Of a stretch of DNA of 64,000 nt, positions 8,405 to 16,314 are shown one piece after another. The notes under the pieces are model-generated. The model made no database searches. It was not told where the DNA came from and worked only from the letters and a program-made list of their open reading frames with translations. The DNA is from Pirellulales bacterium (GTDB lineage Bacteria > Planctomycetota > Planctomycetia > Pirellulales > JANQPP01), in contig JANQPP010000121.1 of NCBI GenBank assembly GCA_028289405.1, forward strand, positions 26,185-90,184, written 5' to 3'. Made by a program: the position numbers and the translations under genes. Every line of letters begins with the position of its first letter. The stretch's first letter is position 1.

Positions 8405-9790
8405 ATGGTTAGGTGGATGATGGCCCGTCGCCGCTCGCCCACGGGCCAACTGAGCCGACTCTTGGCGACGACCCGTAATCCAGTTTATGTGGTCGCTGTT
8501 TCGGGGGAGTTGCTTTACGCCAACGAGGCTTGTGCGGATTGGTGCGAACTGACAGTGGAGCAACTGGTCGGCGCCGACTGCCACGCCAATACGGATACAG
8601 CACTCGGCCTGATGGGCTTAGCTCCCCCCCCACATATTTGGAGCGAGCGAGTGCCTGCTTGGAGCACCGTCGTCCCACCGACGGCAAACTCCGCCGGACG
8701 CCCACGCGTAGCATTTTTTATTCCTCTCACGGGCGAGGGTAATGCCGTGGATGCCGTGTTGGCCGTGGCGCATACAGGCAATTCGGATCAACGCGACTCT
8801 TGGCCCCCGCCCACGACAACGCCGGAAGCCACCGTACTGCGTGCCGCACTTCAGCAGCTTCGGCACAAATTCCAAGCGGAGCCATTGCGAGAAGTGTTGG
8901 CCGGAGAGAGCGCAAACATCCGTCGGGTCCGCCGGCAAATCCAACTGGCTGGCCAGCACAGGATGCCCGTGTTGGTGCATGGCCCTGCCGGTAGCGGACG
9001 GCAAACCGTGGCCCGCGCCATCCATTTTGCCGGGCCAAAAAACGAAACCGGCCCCATCGTCCCGCTCGCTTGCGGACTGCTGGGGCATGACATGCTCCTC
9101 TCAACGTTCCGTGCGTTGCGCGAGCGGGACGATGATCGAGCACCACACGCCTCGACGATTACGGTTTTGCTGCGAGATGTCGACCAGCTTTCGCTAGACT
9201 TGCAGCGGGAAATTTTGGACATCGCTGATTCCCCACATCCAGTCTGGCGGGTCATGGCCACGACTTCTCGGGAATTACCCGCGCTTGCCGCGTCGAGGGA
9301 GTTTCTGCCCAGCCTGGCAGACAGTCTCTCGACCGCCGTAATCACGATCCCCAATCTACGCGAACGTCAAGAAGATCTGCCGCTGATAGTTCAAGCCATG
9401 GTGGAACAGGCCAACCACGACCGTGCCACGCCGCTCTCGGGCTTCACGCAAGAGGCGATGGACCAACTTGTGGTCTATCCCTGGCCGGGCGAAATGCGTG
9501 AATTGGCGCAGCTCGTACGGAATTCCTGTGATCAGGCGGAAGGGCCCTTTGTGGAGGTTTCCGATTTACCCGAGCGGATTCACCACGCCCGACTCGCCGC
9601 AGAACACCCTCCTCGTCCCGTTCGGAACATCGATCTGGAAGAGGTTTTGCGGGATGTCGAGCGGGAAATCATCCGACGTGCGTTGCGAATTGTGGGTGGA
9701 AACAAAGCCAAAGCGGCAAAAATGCTCGGTATGACCAGGCCCCGGCTATATCGCCGGTTGGAGCAAATTGGGCTGCCAACCGATGAGTGA
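8405..9790 (+). CDS. Degenerate NtrC-like regulator (PAS-like, AAA+-derived, Fis-type HTH)
   Basis: A 461-residue protein with the order of a sigma-54 activator: an N-terminal PAS-like region (about 20-75, PVYVVAVSGELLYANEAC), a central AAA+-like domain (about 165-385) and a C-terminal Fis-type helix-turn-helix (about 415-457, IVGGNKAKAAKMLGMTRPRL). The AAA+ part is badly eroded. Walker A is GPAGSGRQT with Lys replaced by Arg, and Walker B is LLRDVD instead of LFLDE. The GAFTGA sigma-54 contact loop and the arginine-finger helix are missing. It therefore probably binds DNA without ATP-driven sigma-54 activation. The start is uncertain among ATGs at 8405, 8417 and 8420. It stands alone after tRNA-Gln. 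Confidence 0.85.
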   Translation: MVRWMMARRRSPTGQLSRLLATTRNPVYVVAVSGELLYANEACADWCELTVEQLVGADCHANTDTALGLMGLAPPPHIWSERVPAWSTVVPPTANSAGRPRVAFFIPLTGEGNAVDAVLAVAHTGNSDQRDSWPPPTTTPEATVLRAALQQLRHKFQAEPLREVLAGESANIRRVRRQIQLAGQHRMPVLVHGPAGSGRQTVARAIHFAGPKNETGPIVPLACGLLGHDMLLSTFRALRERDDDRAPHASTITVLLRDVDQLSLDLQREILDIADSPHPVWRVMATTSRELPALAASREFLPSLADSLSTAVITIPNLRERQEDLPLIVQAMVEQANHDRATPLSGFTQEAMDQLVVYPWPGEMRELAQLVRNSCDQAEGPFVEVSDLPERIHHARLAAEHPPRPVRNIDLEEVLRDVEREIIRRALRIVGGNKAKAAKMLGMTRPRLYRRLEQIGLPTDE

Positions 9791-9847
9791 AAGACGCGCG
9801 GACGTATAGCATCGGTGGAAATCGCTCCGACGCATGCCTGGACGGCA

Positions 9848-11110
9848 TTACGGAACAGCGGCTTCCGAAAGGGAAAAGTGTTCTACGCCGTCTGCCTTCG
9901 CGATGACCGCGATTCCGGAGTCCGTGACGGTGAATCCTCGGGCCAAATCTTCTTCCCGGTTGAATCCGATTTGGGTCCCCGGTGGGATCTGAACACCCTT
10001 GTCGATGATGGCCCGACGGACCTTCGCGTGCCGCCCGATGTTGACTCCTTCGAAAAGAATCGAATCCTCGACACGGGAGAAACTGTTGATCCGCACGTTG
10101 GGGCCCAAGATGGAACGCAGGACAGTCCCGCCCGAAACGATGCTACCGCTACACGCCACGCTGTCGAGCGCTCGGCCCTGGCGGCTGTTGTCCCCCTCTT
10201 CGGCGAACACGAACTTGGGCGGTGGGCAGTTGGGTTGATACGTCCGCAAGGGCCACCGCTCGTCGTAGATATTGAGCTGTGGATCGACGGAAACCAAATC
10301 CATGTTGGCTTCAAAATATGCGTCCAAAGTCCCCACGTCACGCCAGTAGGCGTCCGTTTTTTGGTTTTCATCACGGAACGGATAGGCGTAGACCCGATGG
10401 GAATCGATCACGGACGGAATGATGTCCTTGCCGAAATCGTGAGCGCTGTCCTTACGGGTGGCATCCTTACACAACTGCTCGAACATGAATCGGGCAGTGA
10501 ACACATACACTCCCATTGATGCCAGGATGTGTTGATCGTCACCGGGGATCGTGCGCGGCACTTGGGGTTTTTCGTCAAACCCGATGATCTTTCCGTCGAG
10601 ATCGATGGCCATGACGCCGAAATGCCGGGACTCCTTCGCGTCGACGCGGAGTGCCGCCACGGTGAGGTCCGCTTGCTTCTCCTGATGGTAACGGACCAAA
10701 TTCATGTAATTCATCTTGTAGATATGATCGCCGGCGAGCACGACGACGTATTCCGGCCGTTCTTTCTCCAGCGCATAGATGTTTTGATAGACCGCGTCGG
10801 CGGTGCCCTGATACCAATTGTCATCGATCCGCTGTTGGGGCGGGACAATATCCAGGATTTCTTCCAAGTCGTGGCGGAAATAGTGGCGCCAGCCTAGATT
10901 GATATGCCGGTCCAAGCTCATCGCTTTGTACTGCGTGAGCACCAAAATCTTGCGGAAGCCGCTGTTCAGACAATTAGAAAGGGTAAAGTCGATAATCCGG
11001 TAGGCACCGCCAAACGGGACCGCGGGTTTGGCTCGATCTCGCGTCAAAGGTTCCAACCGTGTGCCTTTCCCCCCCGCCAGAATGACCGACAAAATCCCGT
11101 CCGTTTCCAT
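9848..11110 (-). CDS. glgC: Glucose-1-phosphate adenylyltransferase
   Basis: A 420-residue ADP-glucose pyrophosphorylase of typical length. It converts glucose 1-phosphate and ATP to ADP-glucose and pyrophosphate, the committed step of glycogen synthesis. The N-terminal nucleotidyl transferase signature ILAGGKGTRLEPLT (10-23) is present, with KPAVPFGG (28-35), the GTADAV loop (102-107), VVVLAGDHIY (122-131) and FDEKP. The C-terminal third is the left-handed beta-helix that binds allosteric effectors. GAGGAG lies shortly upstream of the ATG. It heads no obvious glycogen operon; the upstream neighbour on the same strand is an asparagine synthase-type amidotransferase. Confidence 0.97.
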   Translation of the reverse strand: METDGILSVILAGGKGTRLEPLTRDRAKPAVPFGGAYRIIDFTLSNCLNSGFRKILVLTQYKAMSLDRHINLGWRHYFRHDLEEILDIVPPQQRIDDNWYQGTADAVYQNIYALEKERPEYVVVLAGDHIYKMNYMNLVRYHQEKQADLTVAALRVDAKESRHFGVMAIDLDGKIIGFDEKPQVPRTIPGDDQHILASMGVYVFTARFMFEQLCKDATRKDSAHDFGKDIIPSVIDSHRVYAYPFRDENQKTDAYWRDVGTLDAYFEANMDLVSVDPQLNIYDERWPLRTYQPNCPPPKFVFAEEGDNSRQGRALDSVACSGSIVSGGTVLRSILGPNVRINSFSRVEDSILFEGVNIGRHAKVRRAIIDKGVQIPPGTQIGFNREEDLARGFTVTDSGIAVIAKADGVEHFSLSEAAVP

Positions 11111-11308
11111 GAGCCGTGTTCTCCTCGTTAGTATTGCCTCGATTCTCTCGCCGCATGGACGTATTATTCGCAGTTTATCGCTTCGGCGTTCCGTTCAGAA
11201 GGGCTTTACCTCACCTGAAGAATCCGCACCGTTTGGATGCATGCCTCGGTGGCTTCGACGACTGCCCGGATTAGTCTGATTTTCCAAGTTCAGCACGTTT
11301 GTCCGATT

Positions 11309-13246
11309 TCATGTCTCCCTGGTTGGCACGGCATCCAGCCATGTCCGACACCACATTTCAAAGACCAGCAGTGCCCATAAGCGGTAACCATGGTCGAAGT
11401 CTCCGGCCAGATGTTCGTTCACATACCGCCGGACGATCTCTGGCCGCATAATCCCCCTGCGGGCCAGGCTTTCCGGAGAGAGCGAGTCTTGCAGCAAGCC
11501 CTTCAATTCGTGGCGAAACCAATGACCTAGCGGTACCCCGAAGCCCATTTTGGGCCTCCGCATCACGCTGGCTGGCAACAGGTCGGGAAAAACTTGAGCC
11601 AGAATCCGCTTTCCAGACAAACCACGCATTTTGAATCGCAACGGGATGCGGCTAGCCCATTCCACCACCCGGTGATCCAGAAAGGGTTGACGGCATTCGA
11701 GGCCATGCGCCATGGACGCCATATCGACTTTGGTCATCAAGTCGCACGGCAGATACGTCAACAGATCCGCCGTCGCGGCACGCGTCACTGGATCCCGCTG
11801 GCCCGCGCGGTTCCATGTCTCGGAACAAAAGACGGCGGGGTCAGTATCTGTCAGCGATGACAGAAAATCGTCCGTGTACAGCTCGGCCCGCCGCGCATCG
11901 TTGAAGATGTAGATCCACTCCAAATACCGCCGCTCCTCGGGGAGCACGATCGCCTCCAAAAAACGCTTCAATCGCCGTCGCCGAGATTTCTGCCTGAGGC
12001 TCGTGGGAAGCCAAGCGGCACATCGCCGCGCCGCCGCTAAGACGCTGCCCGGAAGGTATTGGTCCGCCCATGCCGACAATCGTACCGCGCGATACCGCGG
12101 GTAACCGGCAAAAAGCTCGTCTCCTCCGTCGCCCGTCAGCGATACGGTCACTTCCTCCCGGGCCAATTGAGAAACATACCAGGTGGGAATGGCGGAACTA
12201 TCCGCGAAGGGCTCGTCGAATTGCCAGACCAGCTTTTCCCAAATATCCACGCGCTCGGGCTCCAGACGGAATTCCGTGTGGTCCGTTCCCAACCTCCGAG
12301 CGACGGAACTCGCGGCGGCGCTCTCGTCGTACTCCGGAATCGTGAAGCCGATCGAAAAGGTCCGCACCGGGTCGTCACGTAGCTTCTGCATCAGTCCGAC
12401 AATTAAGGCGGAATCGACCCCGCCCGATAGAAATGCGCCCAGAGGCACGTCACTCTGCAACCGCAGCTTGACCGAGGTGGTGAGCCGCTCCCGCAACTCG
12501 TTCCGCAGGGTTTCCGGTTTCTCCGTCGATTCGACATTGAAATCAGGGGACCAATAAGGCTTTACCTGAAGCGTTCCCTCGCGATATTCCGCGTAGTGGG
12601 CCGGCGGCAATTTGCGGATGCCTCGAAAAATTGTTCGAGGATGTGGCACATATTGATAGGCGAAGTACGCATCGACGGCGCCGGGATCCAAGTCCCGGCC
12701 CAGACCGGGCACTTGTAACAGGCTTTTTAGTTCACTCGCAAAGAGCAACCTCCCCGGCTGCTCGCTATACACCAAAGGTTTCTGGCCCAACCGGTCCCGG
12801 GCAAGCATGAGGGAACCTTGACGTTGGTCCCAAACCGCGATCGCGAACATGCCCACCAAATGCTCGAGAAACTGAACCCCCAAATCCTCGTAGAGGTGGA
12901 CGATGACTTCGGCATCGCCACGAGTGCGGAACGTGTGGCCGTGCCCCTCCAGACGGTGGCGGAGTTCTCGGTAATTGTAGATTTCTCCGTTGAAGACGGC
13001 CCACACCGTTTCATCTTCGTTCGAAATGGGCTGACGACCGGTGGCCAGATCGATAATAGCCAAGCGGCGGAAACCGAGCCCCACTCCAGGGATGCCGGAG
13101 CGGCCCGTGCGGTCCATCGGCGGTTTCCAGAGAAATTGTTCGTCGTCGGGGCCACGATGAGCGAGTATCCGCGTCATGTGGCGAAGCGTGGCCTCATCCA
13201 CACCTTGGCCTGAACTTGACCAAACAGCTCCGCAGATGCCACACAT
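11309..13246 (-). CDS. asnB: Asparagine synthase (glutamine-hydrolysing), PEP-CTERM/exosortase amidotransferase type
   Basis: A 645-residue class II glutamine amidotransferase. The N-terminal catalytic Cys2 (MCGICGAVW) and RRLAIIDLATG precede the synthetase domain with pyrophosphate loop LSGGVDSALIVG (about 268-279). A GGAG lies 7 bp before the ATG. The protein resembles the roughly 630-residue amidotransferases associated with exosortase/EPS loci (YVPHPRTIFRGIRKLPP is characteristic) as much as housekeeping AsnB. It may amidate a sugar or polymer in envelope polysaccharide synthesis rather than make asparagine. It lies in a same-strand run with glycosyl-lipid and polymer-ligase genes and shares the window with a PEP-CTERM protein, which supports the second reading. 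Both remain possible. Confidence 0.93.
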   Translation of the reverse strand: MCGICGAVWSSSGQGVDEATLRHMTRILAHRGPDDEQFLWKPPMDRTGRSGIPGVGLGFRRLAIIDLATGRQPISNEDETVWAVFNGEIYNYRELRHRLEGHGHTFRTRGDAEVIVHLYEDLGVQFLEHLVGMFAIAVWDQRQGSLMLARDRLGQKPLVYSEQPGRLLFASELKSLLQVPGLGRDLDPGAVDAYFAYQYVPHPRTIFRGIRKLPPAHYAEYREGTLQVKPYWSPDFNVESTEKPETLRNELRERLTTSVKLRLQSDVPLGAFLSGGVDSALIVGLMQKLRDDPVRTFSIGFTIPEYDESAAASSVARRLGTDHTEFRLEPERVDIWEKLVWQFDEPFADSSAIPTWYVSQLAREEVTVSLTGDGGDELFAGYPRYRAVRLSAWADQYLPGSVLAAARRCAAWLPTSLRQKSRRRRLKRFLEAIVLPEERRYLEWIYIFNDARRAELYTDDFLSSLTDTDPAVFCSETWNRAGQRDPVTRAATADLLTYLPCDLMTKVDMASMAHGLECRQPFLDHRVVEWASRIPLRFKMRGLSGKRILAQVFPDLLPASVMRRPKMGFGVPLGHWFRHELKGLLQDSLSPESLARRGIMRPEIVRRYVNEHLAGDFDHGYRLWALLVFEMWCRTWLDAVPTRET

Positions 13247-13322
13247 GGAGCCGCTCCGTCACGTCAAAAGAAATTTCTCGATGAGAAGAGAGCGGCCTTA
13301 CCAACCTCCCGAAAAGCTGGCA

Positions 13323-14930
13323 CTAATCCTTCCCAATGTGTTCGATGAGTGGCCAGTACTTGGAGAAGTCGAAGCCGGGGCTATTGTCGGCATCGTGGCA
13401 GCGGCGGCACAGGTTTTCCTCGGCCCAACCCTTGTTCAGCCGCATCAAAGCTCGATGCTCGGTTTTTGCTACTTCATCTCGACCACCTTCGGCGGCAACG
13501 TGGGCCGCCCCTGGTCCGTGGCAATTCTCGCAGCCATTGCCCACCAGCAGCGGTGTCTCTTCCGGACTCGTGAATCCTGTCTCGTAGGGATAGTACTCTT
13601 GCGGGTTCCAGCCCGTCACGTGGCAACTGATGCATTCGGGATCATGATGCCGTGCCGGATCCAATTCCAGTAGCGTCTTCGTCGCCAAAACGTGGGCATG
13701 CGGCAATCCCGAAATGTTAGGCCGATTCTTCCATTTGGCGTACGCTTTTTTGTGACACTCACCGCAGCTTTCCGAGCCAGTGAACTGTGCAGCCAGCGGC
13801 CCATGTTCTCCTCGGGGATGACTCACCGGCTGCAATCCCAATCCGGAATAACCTAGCGCCTTTAATTGTTCTTGATAGTCGGCCATTAGCGTTCGCATTT
13901 CGGAGGTGAGTTCGAAACGCGAATCCAAGGGGACTCGCTGGTAGCGGACAGGGTTTTCCGCATCGTCAAAGAATCCCAATACGCCAACGTACATCCCCTT
14001 TTGGCCGACCTCGATCCGCCGCGTATCGGACTGCTCGCTGACGGGCCGGGGTCGAGGTTCCGGCTCCACGGTGGCCGAGGTGGAAACCACGAAGTCGAAC
14101 AGCGGGAATTTCTCGGCAAGGGCATCGGTTTCCTCGGCGGGCGCATGTGCCAAGAGGACCCAATGATCGCACCCTTCCGCCTCCAACTCGCTTTGGATTT
14201 CCGCGAGCGCGGACTCGGGGGGCGTTACTTCCACCTCGCTACCACCGAGCTGTGAAAGATAAGACGATCCCATCACGGAAGTCACACCGATTTTCCGTTC
14301 ACCTGCTTGAAGCACGCGATACGGTTTCAAACTAGTGACGTCTGGAATTTTGACGTTGGCCGCGACAAACAAATCGGGGAAAGATTCCGTTTGGATCCAC
14401 AAAACTTCGGCGGAAAGTTGGCGTAAGTCCTCCAGCCCCAGCGCCACGGCTTGATATTCCATCGCCTCAAGAGCTTGGATCGTGGTTTCGAATTTGATTT
14501 CCGCTTGGCGGCCAAAACGACGGATCTGGCTGCCCAAATCGACGGGCAAAACCTGCCAGCCTTTCTCCCGCAGTTGGCGAAACAGCCCCTGCCGCCTGCC
14601 AATGCCTCCTTTCTGAAAATCGAGACCGGCACAGCCGCAAGGTTCTAGATAACCTCGCTGCTCCCCAGTGATCGCCAAGGCGAAAAGCGGGTCGGGCCAG
14701 TCGACGAAAATCGGTCCATTCACAGCCACGGGGTCTTGTGCCGCTTCGCCGTGGCCACCGTAACCAGAGGTCCCCGGCTTCTCCGTGCCAGACGCGTTCT
14801 TTGCGGGCGGCCGGATCACGGGTGAAGACGAACGATTGCAACCCGCGAGCAGGAGGGCCGAGACCACGCATGCGGTGTAGGCCCGGGAAAAGCGACCAAG
14901 ACCCGTCTGATTTATTCTGCGTTGAGCCAA
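13323..14930 (-). CDS. Tetrahaem cytochrome c lipoprotein with 5'-nucleotidase-like N-terminal domain
   Basis: The 535-residue product starts at TTG with AAGGGA at a good distance. The lipobox LLLAGC ends at Cys31, so it should be an envelope lipoprotein. Residues about 80-340 resemble the metallophosphatase/UshA-like fold found in multihaem cytochromes, including the family motif GYLEPCGC (93-100). The C-terminal part holds four haem-binding motifs: CGECH (389-393), CISCH (433-437), CENCH (467-471) and CRRCH (508-512), as in cytochrome c-554-like proteins. The lack of usual metal ligands such as a GNHD motif suggests that the N-terminal part is not a standard nucleotidase. It is followed upstream, 45 bp away on the same strand, by the DUF1573 gene. 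Its role in electron transfer is inferred from haem sites; the partner is unknown. Confidence 0.88.
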   Translation of the reverse strand: MAQRRINQTGLGRFSRAYTACVVSALLLAGCNRSSSPVIRPPAKNASGTEKPGTSGYGGHGEAAQDPVAVNGPIFVDWPDPLFALAITGEQRGYLEPCGCAGLDFQKGGIGRRQGLFRQLREKGWQVLPVDLGSQIRRFGRQAEIKFETTIQALEAMEYQAVALGLEDLRQLSAEVLWIQTESFPDLFVAANVKIPDVTSLKPYRVLQAGERKIGVTSVMGSSYLSQLGGSEVEVTPPESALAEIQSELEAEGCDHWVLLAHAPAEETDALAEKFPLFDFVVSTSATVEPEPRPRPVSEQSDTRRIEVGQKGMYVGVLGFFDDAENPVRYQRVPLDSRFELTSEMRTLMADYQEQLKALGYSGLGLQPVSHPRGEHGPLAAQFTGSESCGECHKKAYAKWKNRPNISGLPHAHVLATKTLLELDPARHHDPECISCHVTGWNPQEYYPYETGFTSPEETPLLVGNGCENCHGPGAAHVAAEGGRDEVAKTEHRALMRLNKGWAEENLCRRCHDADNSPGFDFSKYWPLIEHIGKD

Positions 14931-14975
14931 TTCTCGAATCCCTTCTACATGCGTACCGCCAGGGCGGTAACTGGA

Positions 14976-16163
14976 TCACGATCCTTCCACGGCAAAGCGG
15001 ACCCGGATCACCATTTGCTGGATGCCGGGATGGGTGGTGGAGAGCACGATCCGCGCGTTCTCCCCAAAACTGGAACCCAAATGATTGACTGGGCGGCTAC
15101 CGGCGGGAACTTCGATCTTCAAGGGATATTGCACGATGCGTCCATCCAGCAGCTCTTCTTTCTCGCCAAGCTCCACTTGGAGCGCGGGCGAAGTGACCTC
15201 CTCGATATTCAACTCGGTCGACGCACGGTGTTCGCCGCTGACTTGCACCCGGAGCAGGTAGCTTTCCCCCTCGGAAGACTTGATCGTTCCCAGGCTCAAG
15301 CTTTGATTCCGCGAATTCCACCGCCGGTCTCCCGCCACGGTGATATGGCTTTTCACCGTACCTTGAATCGGAATATCAATGGGTGGCACATGAGACAAGG
15401 AGGTCCCCAAACGCAGGGTTTGCCGTATGCTGCCCGGTGGCAATCCCGGTTTGGCCGCGACGGTCACGACCGTCCCCTGGGTAGCGTCCTGCCAAGTGAC
15501 TTGATCGCTTTCAAGCCGCTCGCTAGAGACCTCAAAAAACTCCGCCGTCTCCGGCTGAGTGAATTCGTGCGAAACGACGTCAATCGGCTTGTCACCAAAG
15601 GCATACAGCCGCAGCTTCCCCGATTTTTCTTCATCCACCGCGAACTTCCCCAAAATCACCGAAGTGGGAACCGCCTGAAAGGACTGCGTTACCGTCCCTT
15701 TGATTACCAGTTCCACCCTGGGGCGTTTACGATCGTTGGTCGTGATGGGAGCAGACGTCCGGAACGCACCGGAGGTATCTTCCGTATGCCATTCCAGAAC
15801 CACGGTGGTCGATTCACCGGGTGCGATGACCTTCTTCTCAATCTCGCTGACCGTGCATTTGCAGGAAGGCTGTCCTGCTTTCAAGGCCAGCGGCGCATCA
15901 CCGGTGTTCGTGAACACGAAGCCATGCTTACGATGTTCGCCGCGCTCCATTTTCCCGAAGTCGAAGATCTCTTCCTTTACCTCCAACACGGGTTGTGGAG
16001 ATCCGGCCGGAAGGAGAAGTGGAGCGTCGTTGTCCTGAAAAACCGGTTGGTTGGATGGTTTGTCGGGATCGAATAGTAGCCCCACCGCGTACATGGAGCG
16101 GCCCATTCCCACGAAAATACCCAAGACCACGGCCAAAATGCCCAGAACGAAAATTTTTTTCAT
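14976..16163 (-). CDS. DUF1573 domain envelope protein
   Basis: A 395-residue protein beginning MKKIFVLGILAVVLGIF, with a hydrophobic segment (3-20) acting as signal or anchor. Residues about 60-155 are a DUF1573 immunoglobulin-like domain (DFGKMERGEHRKHGFVFTN, then SCKCT and APGEST). DUF1573 is related to HYDIN/ASH-type beta domains and occurs widely in Bacteroidetes and planctomycetes. Further beta-sandwich modules occupy 160-395. It is probably periplasmic or surface-exposed, with no enzymatic motif. It may be co-transcribed with the tetrahaem cytochrome gene 45 bp downstream. Confidence 0.85.
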   Translation of the reverse strand: MKKIFVLGILAVVLGIFVGMGRSMYAVGLLFDPDKPSNQPVFQDNDAPLLLPAGSPQPVLEVKEEIFDFGKMERGEHRKHGFVFTNTGDAPLALKAGQPSCKCTVSEIEKKVIAPGESTTVVLEWHTEDTSGAFRTSAPITTNDRKRPRVELVIKGTVTQSFQAVPTSVILGKFAVDEEKSGKLRLYAFGDKPIDVVSHEFTQPETAEFFEVSSERLESDQVTWQDATQGTVVTVAAKPGLPPGSIRQTLRLGTSLSHVPPIDIPIQGTVKSHITVAGDRRWNSRNQSLSLGTIKSSEGESYLLRVQVSGEHRASTELNIEEVTSPALQVELGEKEELLDGRIVQYPLKIEVPAGSRPVNHLGSSFGENARIVLSTTHPGIQQMVIRVRFAVEGS

Positions 16164-16314
16164 GGCGCTTTGAACTGGAGTAAAAAATTCGCCGAATTGC
16201 TCGATCCTGGGGCCGAAATAGACACCTCAGGATACCGAATGCGCAGCCTGACACGTGCTCATTTACGTGAGTCCATGCGATTTGGTTCGATTATCGAAGC
16301 CGCCGAATCACGTG

